8,717 nucleotides of DNA from Myxococcales bacterium (GTDB taxonomy: Bacteria; Myxococcota; Myxococcia; Myxococcales; Anaeromyxobacteraceae). The stretch is from positions 1 through 8,717 of the forward strand of contig JAJZTO010000027.1 in the NCBI GenBank assembly GCA_021848865.1. The letters are read 5' to 3'. The notes beneath the pieces are model-generated. The model saw nothing but the letters and a program-made list of their open reading frames with translations, was not told the DNA's origin and ran no database searches. Position numbers and translations under genes: made by a program. Below, in pieces: positions 1 to 5,563 of this stretch (within the stretch, counting starts at the first letter, position 1; the number at the start of each line of letters is the position of its first letter).

Positions 1-1068
1 CCCGATCTTGGCGGCGCAGATGTTGCTCGAGGCGGCGATCACCTTCCCCGGGCCGACCCAGCCGATGGGGTGGGAGTCGTGGATGACGTGGGTGCCGATC
101 CGCCAGCTGCCGTTCTCGCAGAAGAGCGGCTCGCCGGGCTTGAGGACGCCGGCGTCCAGGGCGCCGGCGAAGGTGAACATCTTGAAGGTCGAGCCGGGCT
201 CGTAGGTGTCGAGCACCGCCCGGTCGCGCATGGCGTCGCCGCGCCGCGGGGTGTTGGGGTTGAAGACCGGGGCGTTGGCCAGCGCCAGCACCTCGCCGGT
301 GCGCGGGTCCAGGGCCACCAGCATCCCGGCGGCGGCCCGGGACTGGGCCACCGCCCGCCCCAGGGCCCGCTCGGCGACCCGCTGCAGCCCCTGGTCGATG
401 GTCAGCTCGACGCGCGACCCCTCGGGCGGCCGCTCGGGCGCGTCGCGGAGCAGCATCACCCCGCGGGCGTCGCGCAGCGAGGGGACGCGCAGCGCCTCGC
501 CGGAGAGGGCGTCCTCGTAGAGCCGCTCCACCCCCTCCAGCCCGTCGTCGTCGTCGCCGACGAAGCCCACCAGCTGCGCCGCCAGCTCCCGCCGCGGGTA
601 GTAGCGGCGCGACTCCTTGGCGTACCCCACCCCGGGGAGCTTCAGGGCGCGGACCGCCGTGGACTCGTCGGGGGAGAGGCGCCGCTTCACCCAGGCGAAC
701 CGGCCGCCCCGGGCCAGCTTGCGCTCCAGCCCCCGCGCGTCGATCGACAGGGCCCGGGCCAGGCGGGCCGCCGCGGCGCGCCGGCCCCGCTCCGGGAACT
801 CCCTGGGGTCGACGAAGACCGAGTCGGCCTCGACGTCCTGCGCCAGCACCACGCCGTTGCGGTCGGTGATGGCGCCGCGGCGCGGCTTCCACTCGACCTC
901 GCGCAGGTACTGGTCGCGCGCCATCGCGCCCAGCTTCTCCGACTGCATCACCTGGAGGTGGACGGCGCGGGCGCCCACCGCCACGAAGGCGCCGGCCAGC
1001 AGCAGGCCGACCACGCCGATGCGGACGGCGATCCAGCGCGCGGCCCTGGCCTCGCCCCCGGGCCGCAC
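1..1068 (-). CDS. ftsI: Division-specific class B penicillin-binding protein FtsI (PBP3), C-terminal part cut off by the window edge
   Basis: This is the septal peptidoglycan transpeptidase, which cross-links stem peptides at the division site. It is a bitopic inner-membrane protein with its catalytic domain in the periplasm. The 356 codons present read without a stop. A short basic cytoplasmic tail is followed by a hydrophobic segment at about residues 17-36. The PBP-dimer signature RGAITDRNG lies at about 64-72. The transpeptidase domain begins near 245, with the catalytic tetrad S293-T-F-K296 (context YEPGSTFK) and the second motif S347-S-N349. The spacing matches the family. The third motif (KTG) and the rest of the domain lie beyond position 1. 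I chose the GTG at 1068-1066 because it sits 3 bp after the ftsL stop, in the same frame, and gives a normal N-terminus; the next ATG would delete the membrane anchor. It is the last visible gene of the dcw operon and is translationally close-coupled to ftsL. A SpoVD-like name is possible, but position after ftsL favours FtsI. Confidence 0.95.
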   Translation of the reverse strand, partial: MRPGGEARAARWIAVRIGVVGLLLAGAFVAVGARAVHLQVMQSEKLGAMARDQYLREVEWKPRRGAITDRNGVVLAQDVEADSVFVDPREFPERGRRAAAARLARALSIDARGLERKLARGGRFAWVKRRLSPDESTAVRALKLPGVGYAKESRRYYPRRELAAQLVGFVGDDDDGLEGVERLYEDALSGEALRVPSLRDARGVMLLRDAPERPPEGSRVELTIDQGLQRVAERALGRAVAQSRAAAGMLVALDPRTGEVLALANAPVFNPNTPRRGDAMRDRAVLDTYEPGSTFKMFTFAGALDAGVLKPGEPLFCENGSWRIGTHVIHDSHPIGWVGPGKVIAASSNICAAKIG

Positions 1069-1071
1069 CGC

Positions 1072-1473
1072 TCAGCGCCCCGCCGCCGCGGTGAGCGCCA
1101 CCTGCACGCGCGAAGCTGGCTCCGCCGGGCCGGTGCGGGCGCTGCCCGCGCCCACCACCGCCCCGCCCGACCCGCCGCCGCCCGTCCCCACCGCCACCAC
1201 CGCGCCCGGCGCCGGCGGAGCCATTCCCAGCCGCGTCCGGGCGTACTGCTCCAGCCGCCCGGGCGCGCGCAACGTCGTCACCTCCAGCTCGAGCCGCTCC
1301 CGCTCGGCCACCAGCCGCCGGTGCTCCGCCTCCAGGCGGGCCAGCTCGTACCCCGCCACCACCACCCGGGTGCGGGTCCAGACGTGGAAGATGCCCGCGC
1401 CGGCCAGGGCCGCCGCCGCCAGCCCCAGGGCCAGCAGCCGCCGGGGCGGGCAGGGGAAGCGCGAGCCCCTCAT
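1072..1473 (-). CDS. ftsL: Cell division protein FtsL
   Basis: FtsL is a small bitopic divisome protein that pairs with FtsB/DivIC and helps activate FtsW-FtsI. The product is 133 aa. A basic N-terminus (MRGSRF..RR) is followed by one transmembrane segment at about residues 13-31. A periplasmic heptad-like coiled coil rich in Leu, Glu and Arg runs from about 40 to 70 (ELARLEAEHRRLVAERERLE). A typical FtsL ending follows (RLEQYARTRLGM, about 73-84). Sequence identity is low across this family, so the call rests on topology, the RLEQYARTRLGM block and its place between rsmH and ftsI. The ATG at 1473 overlaps the rsmH stop as ATGA, so the two are probably translationally coupled. After residue 85 there is an unusual Gly/Ala/Val-rich low-complexity tail of about 48 residues, which most FtsL proteins lack. 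Confidence 0.88.
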   Translation of the reverse strand: MRGSRFPCPPRRLLALGLAAAALAGAGIFHVWTRTRVVVAGYELARLEAEHRRLVAERERLELEVTTLRAPGRLEQYARTRLGMAPPAPGAVVAVGTGGGGSGGAVVGAGSARTGPAEPASRVQVALTAAAGR

Positions 1474-2402
1474 CGCAGCCGCTCCACGGCGCGGAGCCTG
1501 GCGCTCCGGGCCCGGGGGTTGGCCGCCACCTCGGCCTCGCCCGCCACCACCGCCTTGCGCGTCACCGCGGCGAAGGCGGCCCGGGCGCCGCAGGCGCACA
1601 CCGGGAGGTCGGGCGGGCAGGTGCAGGCCCGCGTCAGGACCCGGAAGCGCTCCTTCACCATCCGGTCCTCCAGCGAGTGGAAGCTGATGGCGGCGGCCCG
1701 GCCGCCCACCTTCACCAGCGCCGGCAGGCTCTCCAGCCAGGCGGCCAGCGACCCCAGCTCGTCGTTCACCGCGATGCGCAGCGCCTGGAAGGTGCGCGTC
1801 GCCGGGTGGATGCGGTGGGGCCAGGCGCGGCGCGGGATGGCGCCCGAGACGATCTCGGCGAGCCGCGCGGTGTCCAGCCGCTCCCCGGCGGTGACGGCCC
1901 GCTTCACCGCCCGGGCGATGGGCCGGGCGAAGGGCTCCTCGCCGTACTGGCGCAGGATGCGGGCCAGCTCCCGCTCGTCGACGCGGGCCAGCAGCTCCCC
2001 CAGGGTCTCGCCCTCCTGCGACATGCGCATGTCGAGCGGGCCGGGCCGGGAGAAGGAGAAGCCGCGCTCCGCCTCGTCCAGCTGCGGGGAGGAGACGCCG
2101 AGGTCGGCCACGGCGCCGTCCACCTCGCCGATGCCCAGCGCGTCGAGGGCGCCGCGGGCGTCCCGGAAGTCGGACCGCACCGCCCGGAAGGCCTCGCCGA
2201 AGCGGGCCAGCCGGGCCCGGGCCGCCGCCAGGGCGCGCGGGTCGCGGTCGACGCCGATCACCCGCGCCCCCGCGTCCAGGAAGGCCTCGGCGTGGCCGCC
2301 GCCGCCCAGGGTGCAGTCGAGCAGCAGCCGGCCCGGTGCGGGGCGCAGGATCTCGACCAGCTCGGAGGTGAGGACGGACGCATGGTGGAACCGGTCGGTC
2401 AC
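1470..2402 (-). CDS. rsmH: 16S rRNA (cytosine1402-N4)-methyltransferase RsmH (MraW)
   Basis: RsmH transfers a methyl group from S-adenosylmethionine to N4 of C1402 in the decoding centre of 16S rRNA. The protein is complete at 310 aa, the normal length. Family blocks appear in order: HHASVL near the N-terminus (6-11), the SAM-binding loop DCTLGGGGHA (29-38), VDRDPRAL (51-58), DLGVSSPQLDEAERGFSF (100-117), GPLDMRM (121-127), GEEPFARPIARAV (154-166), the HPATRTFQALRIAVNDEL block (199-216), SFHSLEDRMVK (240-250), the Cys-rich CTCPPDLPVCACG segment (260-272) and the terminal NPRARSARLRAVER block. No key block is missing. The start is GTG at 2402, overlapping the stop of the upstream STAS gene as GTGA; HHASVL directly after it supports this start. 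It is the third gene of the mraZ-led operon and overlaps ftsL by 4 bp. Confidence 0.98.
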   Translation of the reverse strand: MTDRFHHASVLTSELVEILRPAPGRLLLDCTLGGGGHAEAFLDAGARVIGVDRDPRALAAARARLARFGEAFRAVRSDFRDARGALDALGIGEVDGAVADLGVSSPQLDEAERGFSFSRPGPLDMRMSQEGETLGELLARVDERELARILRQYGEEPFARPIARAVKRAVTAGERLDTARLAEIVSGAIPRRAWPHRIHPATRTFQALRIAVNDELGSLAAWLESLPALVKVGGRAAAISFHSLEDRMVKERFRVLTRACTCPPDLPVCACGARAAFAAVTRKAVVAGEAEVAANPRARSARLRAVERLR

Positions 2403-2701
2403 GCGGCCCGCACGGCCTCCTCGACGTCGTGGTACAGCTCCACCCGCCCACCGGCGCCGCCGGCGTGCACCAGGTCGCGCACGTAGCGGCTGGCCCCGGC
2501 GGCGCGCAGCCCGGGGATGGCGGCGAGCAGCGCCGCGCCGGCGTAGTGGAGGTGGGTGACCCCCTTCAGGTCGATGACCACCATGCGGCCCTCGGCGCGG
2601 GCCCGCGCCGCCACCGAGGCCATGGCGGTCAGCTCGGCGCGGGAGAGGTCGCCCTCGCCCCGGAGGATGGTCACCTGGTCCTGCCGTCGAGCCTCGAACA
2701 T
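2399..2701 (-). CDS. Small STAS-domain protein (anti-anti-sigma-factor-like) inserted between mraZ and rsmH
   Basis: The product is 100 aa and consists almost only of a STAS domain. The pattern is an early strand (VTILRGEGDLS, 10-20), a helix rich in Ala/Arg, the core strand MVVIDLKGVTHL (40-51), a second helix (AALLAAIPGLRAAGA) and a last strand/helix pair ending in RVELYHDVEEAVRAA. STAS proteins usually bind anti-sigma kinases or act as scaffolds. In classical anti-sigma antagonists the core strand leads into D-S-S-G, with a phosphorylated Ser. Here the aligned positions are H52-Y53-A54-G55, so both serines are gone. Switching by Ser phosphorylation is therefore unlikely, and a structural or ligand-binding role is more plausible; this is inference. 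The frame stays open upstream to 2749, but ATG 2701 is chosen because AAGGGAGG lies 6 nt before it and it begins just after the mraZ stop. It overlaps rsmH by 4 bp. The partner and role are unknown. Confidence 0.82.
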   Translation of the reverse strand: MFEARRQDQVTILRGEGDLSRAELTAMASVAARARAEGRMVVIDLKGVTHLHYAGAALLAAIPGLRAAGASRYVRDLVHAGGAGGRVELYHDVEEAVRAA

Positions 2702-2707
2702 CGCCCG

Positions 2708-2715
2708 CCTCCCTT
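2708..2715 (-). promoter_or_regulatory. Strong Shine-Dalgarno that fixes the STAS gene start
   Basis: AAGGGAGG on the minus strand begins on the last base of the mraZ stop codon and lies 6 nt before the ATG at 2701. It supports 2701 as the start of the STAS gene over the longer upstream reading frame, and it suggests that this gene is well translated within the operon. Confidence 0.75.
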
Positions 2716-3146
2716 CACGCCTTGAAGAAGTCCACCGGCCCGGCCGCATCGCCCTGGGCCGTCTCCTGCTCGTAGGCCGCCTGGTCGAAGAGGTGGATGG
2801 TGCGTCCCATCCCCACCCAGACCACGTCCTTGGCCAGCCCGGCCCACTCCCGCAGCGCGGGGGGCACCAGCAGCCGGCCGTGGACGTCGAGGTCCACCTC
2901 CTGGGCGGTGGAGTAGAAGCGGAGGATGTCGCGCTGGGCCCGCAGGTCGAGCGGGCTCGAGGCCATCACCTTCTCCGACAGCTCCTTCCACACCGAGATG
3001 GGCAGGACCTGGACCGAGCGCCAGTGCGGGTAGCGGATGAGCACCACCTTCGCCTCGCCGGCGGCGGCGAGCTGCTCGCGCAGGCGGGCCGGGAGGCTGG
3101 TGCGCCCCTTGGCGTCGATCGTGTGCTGGTAGGTCCCGAAGAACAC
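2715..3146 (-). CDS. mraZ: MraZ, DNA-binding regulator at the head of the dcw cluster
   Basis: MraZ is a ring-forming DNA-binding protein of the AbrB/SpoVT fold. It binds short repeats upstream of its own gene and controls the division and cell wall cluster. The 143 aa product starts MFFGTYQHTIDAKGR, the canonical N-terminus. It carries both DxxGR signatures: D11-A-K-G-R15 followed by TSLPARLRE, and D87-V-H-G-R91 followed by LLVPPALREWAGL. Length and motif spacing are normal. The start is GTG at 3146; no other start preserves the conserved MFFGTYQH. The ribosome-binding site is weak (CAGG about 7 nt upstream), which would fit low expression of a regulator. It is the first gene of the operon, followed after 13 bp by the STAS gene. 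A promoter and a periodic repeat array lie directly upstream, consistent with autoregulation. Confidence 0.97.
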   Translation of the reverse strand: MFFGTYQHTIDAKGRTSLPARLREQLAAAGEAKVVLIRYPHWRSVQVLPISVWKELSEKVMASSPLDLRAQRDILRFYSTAQEVDLDVHGRLLVPPALREWAGLAKDVVWVGMGRTIHLFDQAAYEQETAQGDAAGPVDFFKA

Positions 3147-3150
3147 GTTT

Positions 3151-3195
3151 TGCCTGATTCTGCCGCTTTGATCCGCGGTGATCCACTTTCTCCCA
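3151..3195 (-). promoter_or_regulatory. Probable MraZ operator: five degenerate 10-bp direct repeats
   Basis: Read on the minus strand, the leader has five consecutive 10-bp units: TGGGAGAAAG, TGGATCACCG, CGGATCAAAG, CGGCAGAATC and AGGCAAAACG. GG occupies positions 2-3 of every unit. The first unit is a full TGGGA box. The segments GAAAGTGG and CAAAGCGG also resemble the AAAGTGG form described for other bacteria. MraZ of E. coli is known to bind TGGGN boxes separated by 5 bp, the same 10-bp period. The array lies between the predicted promoter and the mraZ start, so binding there would repress the operon. The repeats are seen directly; the MraZ role is inferred, and the last units are weak. 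Confidence 0.62.
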
Positions 3196-3206
3196 CCGCT
3201 CGCGAC

Positions 3207-3235
3207 GATCTACGGAGATCCGCCGGGGAAGTCAA
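3207..3235 (-). promoter_or_regulatory. Predicted sigma70-type promoter of the mraZ operon
   Basis: On the minus strand, TTGACT (3235-3230) and TAGATC (3212-3207) are separated by exactly 17 bp. The -35 box matches the consensus in five of six bases; the -10 box matches moderately. A transcript would begin near 3200, just before the repeat array, leaving a leader of about 55 nt before the GTG at 3146. This is the only good promoter pair I see ahead of mraZ. Confidence 0.6.
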
Positions 3236-3356
3236 CAAGCCCCCGATGTCACATGAGATTTGGCTGATGATCCGTTCAGGATCCGCGCGTGGAACCGGCG
3301 GCGACCGCTGGGGGTAGGTGCTGGCCCACACGCTGCGGGTGGTGGATAGTGGCCGC

Positions 3357-3363
3357 GGAGGAG
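3357..3363 (+). promoter_or_regulatory. Ribosome-binding site that decides the dehydrogenase start
   Basis: GGAGGAG lies directly before the ATG at 3366, with GGAGG 4 nt from the start codon. The spacing is short but usable. It favours ATG 3366 over the in-frame GTG at 3318, whose added 16 residues do not resemble the start of this enzyme family. Confidence 0.6.
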
Positions 3364-3365
3364 CC

Positions 3366-4187
3366 ATGGCCAGCCTGAGCGGGAAGACGCTGTTCATCAC
3401 CGGCGCGAGCCGGGGCATCGGCCTCGCCATCGGCCTGCGGGCCGCGCGCGACGGCGCCAACGTGGTGGTCGCGGCCAAGAGCAACGTGCCGAACCCCAAG
3501 CTGCCCGGGACCATCCACACCGCCGCCGCCGAGATCGAGCGGGCCGGCGGGAGGGCGCTGGCGGTCCCGTGCGACATCCGCGAGGAGGCGCAGGTGCGGG
3601 CGGCGGTCCAGGCGGCGGTGGAGCGCTTCGGCGGGATCGACGTGCTGGTGAACAACGCCTCGGCGATCCACCTGACCGGCACCCTGGAGACGCCGATGAA
3701 GCGCTACGACCTCATGCACCAGGTCAACGCGCGCGGGACCTTCCTCTGCACCCAGGCCTGCCTGCCCTGGCTGCTGCGGGCGCCGAACCCGCACGTGCTC
3801 ATGCTCTCGCCGCCGCTCTCGATGCAGCCCCGCTGGTTCGCGCCCCACGTGGCCTACACCATGGCCAAGTACGGCATGAGCCTGTGCGTGCTGGGGATGA
3901 GCGAGGAGCTCCGCGACCGCGGCGTGGCGGTGAACGCCCTCTGGCCGCGCACGGTGATCGCCACCGCGGCGCTGAACCTGCTCGGCGGCGACGAGACCGC
4001 CCGCCACGGGCGCACCGCGGCGGTGGTCGCCGACGCCGCCCACGCCATCCTCACCCGTCCGGCCCGCGCCTGCACCGGGAACTTCTTCGTCGACGAGGAG
4101 GTCCTGCGGGGCGAGGGCGTGACCGACTTCGGGCGCTACGCGGTGGAGCCGGGGCAGGAGCTGCTCCCCGACTTCTTCGTCGAATAG
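3366..4187 (+). CDS. Short-chain dehydrogenase/reductase, HSDL2-like
   Basis: This is a 273 aa NAD(P)-dependent oxidoreductase of the classical SDR fold, probably cytoplasmic. The cofactor loop TGASRGIG is at residues 12-19 and LVNNAS at 94-99. The catalytic residues are S148 (LSPPL), Y164 and K168 (YTMAK), with structural N121. Several stretches closely resemble the hydroxysteroid dehydrogenase-like 2 (HSDL2) group: AAKSNVPNPKLPGTIHTAA (37-55), NVLGM-like CVLGMSEEL (174-182), VNALWPRTVIATAA and the late TGNFFVDEEVL. Substrates of that group are poorly defined and are linked to fatty-acyl or steroid-like compounds, so I give no specific substrate. It has no SCP2 domain, unlike animal HSDL2. 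It is divergent from mraZ across 219 bp and lies 95 bp before a periplasmic binding protein gene on the same strand. The two might share a transcript, though a small hairpin lies between them. Confidence 0.92.
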   Translation: MASLSGKTLFITGASRGIGLAIGLRAARDGANVVVAAKSNVPNPKLPGTIHTAAAEIERAGGRALAVPCDIREEAQVRAAVQAAVERFGGIDVLVNNASAIHLTGTLETPMKRYDLMHQVNARGTFLCTQACLPWLLRAPNPHVLMLSPPLSMQPRWFAPHVAYTMAKYGMSLCVLGMSEELRDRGVAVNALWPRTVIATAALNLLGGDETARHGRTAAVVADAAHAILTRPARACTGNFFVDEEVLRGEGVTDFGRYAVEPGQELLPDFFVE

Positions 4188-4224
4188 TCGGGCTCCTCCC
4201 ACCGTCTGGGCTTGACGGGGGGCC

Positions 4225-4236
4225 GCCCTTCGGGGC
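4225..4236 (+). other. Small UUCG-loop hairpin between the dehydrogenase and the binding-protein gene
   Basis: GCCC-TTCG-GGGC forms a perfect 4-bp stem closed by the very stable C(UUCG)G tetraloop. No T-run follows, so it is not a convincing intrinsic terminator. It could attenuate or stabilise mRNA between the two genes, or be chance in GC-rich DNA. Confidence 0.3.
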
Positions 4237-4282
4237 CTCATTCCCCCACCGCAGCCGCAAACCCAGTGGAGAGAGAGGACAC

Positions 4283-5443
4283 ATGATCCGTGCATTCCGC
4301 ATTGCCATCGCCGGGGCGCTCGCCGCCGCGGCGCTGCCGGCGCTGGCCGCGCCGGTGAAGATCGGCATCATCAACTCCGTCACCGGCCCCGAGGCCCCCA
4401 TCGGTGAGAACCTCACCAACGGCTACAAGCTGGCCGAGGAGGACCTCAAGGCCAAGGGCATCGACCTGCAGCTGGTGTGGGAGGACGACACCGGCAAGCC
4501 GCAGATCTCGATGAGCGCCATGGAGAAGCTGGCCACCCGCGACAACGTCATCGGCGTGGTCGGGCCCTACACCTCCTCGACCGCCAACGCCGACGCCAAG
4601 CTGGCCGAGAAGTACAAGGTCCCGATCATGGTGCCGGCCGCCTCCAAGGAGGAGATCACCCGGCAGCACTACAAGTACGTGTACCGCTTCTCGGCGACCA
4701 CCGACGACTACGCCGGGGTCCTCTTCGACATCGCCACCCACCTGGGCAAGCCGAAGAGCATCGCCATCCTGAACGAGAACACCGACTTCGGCGTCTCGGC
4801 CGCGAAGAGCGCCCGGGCCATCGCCGCCAAGAAGGGCATCAAGGTGGTCTTCGAGGAGGCCTACTCCAAGGGCTCCCCGGACTACCGCTCCACGCTCACC
4901 AAGGTGAAGGAGGCCAACCCCGACCTGGTGTTCATGGTCTCGTACGTCGCCGACGCCATCCTCCTCATGCGGCAGTCGCGCGAGCTGGGCCTCTCCCCCA
5001 TGGCCTTCCTGGGCGCCGGCGCCGGATTCTCGGTGGTGCAGTTCGCCAAGGAGAAGGAGATCAGCGACAACGTGCTCTCGCAGACCCAGTGGACCCCGGA
5101 CGCGCCGTGGCCCGGGTCGAGGGCCTGGGCGGACCGGTACATCAAGCAGTTCGGCAAGCCGCCGACCTACCACGCCGCCTGTGCCTACGAGTCGCTGATG
5201 ATCGTCGGCCAGACCGCGGCCACCGCCGGCGGGAGCCGCGAGAAGCTGCGCGAGGGGCTGCGCCACGGCACCTGGACCGGCCTGATGGGCAAGGTCCGGT
5301 TCAAGGACTTCGACGGGTACCAGAACCAGCGCGAGGCGCAGCTGCTGGTCGAGCAGGTCCAGAACGGGAAGCACGAGACCGTCTGGCCGGCGAACCTGGC
5401 GGTGAAGAAGGCCGTCTGGCCCTTCCCCGGCTGGGGCAAGTAG
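4283..5443 (+). CDS. Periplasmic substrate-binding protein of an ABC transporter, LivJ/branched-chain amino acid type
   Basis: The 386 aa product is a secreted binding protein of the type I periplasmic-binding fold (Leu/Ile/Val-binding family). It delivers a small ligand to an inner-membrane ABC permease. An N-terminal signal peptide (MIRAFRIAIAGALAAAALPALA) ends in a signal peptidase I site near ALA-A, about residue 22. There is no lipobox cysteine. The mature protein opens with the typical VKIGIINSVTGPEAPIGENLTNGYKLA (25-51). Further family blocks are NVIGVVGPYTSSTANADAKLA (88-108), VPIMVPAAS (113-121), KSIAILNENTDFG (158-170) and YSKGSPDYRSTLTKVKEANPDLVF (194-217). Ligands in this family range from branched-chain amino acids to amides and aromatic acids, so specificity is unknown. 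GGAGAG lies 9 nt before the ATG at 4283. No permease or ATPase gene is adjacent, and a strong hairpin pair follows, so the binding protein appears orphaned from its transporter. Confidence 0.93.
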   Translation: MIRAFRIAIAGALAAAALPALAAPVKIGIINSVTGPEAPIGENLTNGYKLAEEDLKAKGIDLQLVWEDDTGKPQISMSAMEKLATRDNVIGVVGPYTSSTANADAKLAEKYKVPIMVPAASKEEITRQHYKYVYRFSATTDDYAGVLFDIATHLGKPKSIAILNENTDFGVSAAKSARAIAAKKGIKVVFEEAYSKGSPDYRSTLTKVKEANPDLVFMVSYVADAILLMRQSRELGLSPMAFLGAGAGFSVVQFAKEKEISDNVLSQTQWTPDAPWPGSRAWADRYIKQFGKPPTYHAACAYESLMIVGQTAATAGGSREKLREGLRHGTWTGLMGKVRFKDFDGYQNQREAQLLVEQVQNGKHETVWPANLAVKKAVWPFPGWGK

Positions 5444-5449
5444 GGCGAA

Positions 5450-5473
5450 CCGGGGCGGCGTTCCGCCGCCCGG
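5450..5473 (+). other. Stable hairpin just after the binding-protein gene
   Basis: GGGCGGCG (5453-5460) pairs perfectly with CGCCGCCC (5464-5471) around a TTC loop. The stem extends by two more pairs beyond a single bulged G. It begins 7 bp after the stop codon at 5443. No T-run follows, so it may protect the mRNA 3' end or assist the terminator downstream. Confidence 0.5.
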
Positions 5474-5500
5474 CAGCGCCGCGAGGTCACGGAGTACGGG

Positions 5501-5534
5501 CCCCCTCTCCCCGGCTGGTGCCGGGCAGAGGGGG
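5501..5534 (+). terminator. Long GC-rich terminator hairpin between convergent genes
   Basis: CCCCCTCT (5501-5508) pairs with AGAGGGGG (5527-5534) in eight perfect base pairs. After a C-C mismatch, CCCGGC (5510-5515) pairs with GCCGGG (5520-5525) around a TGGT loop. TTT follows on the plus strand, so it most likely ends the binding-protein transcript. It lies 30 bp beyond the stop of the convergent trpB gene and could also stop transcription from that side, though no T-run follows there. Confidence 0.7.
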
Positions 5535-5563
5535 TTTCCGCTGGACCGCGCCGGGGGCGCCGC

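Noticed and set aside
1072..2451. A 459-codon minus-strand frame ending with FtsL
   Set aside because: Residues before the ATG at 1473 are an out-of-frame shadow of rsmH. FtsL begins at 1473, in the stop/start overlap with rsmH.
70..2559. Very long plus-strand open frame opposite the dcw genes
   Set aside because: It has no recognisable domains, is full of Arg/Pro/Ala/Gly, and lies antisense to ftsI, ftsL, rsmH and the STAS gene, all of which have clear family motifs. Long antisense frames are expected at this GC content.
3318..3365. GTG at 3318 as an earlier start for the dehydrogenase
   Set aside because: The added 16 residues do not resemble SDR N-termini, while ATG 3366 has a GGAGGAG site and gives the canonical start before TGASRGIG.
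4212..4244. TTGACG as a promoter element ahead of the binding-protein gene
   Set aside because: No acceptable -10 box lies 16-18 bp downstream; the nearest candidate, CATTCC, is too far away and poor.
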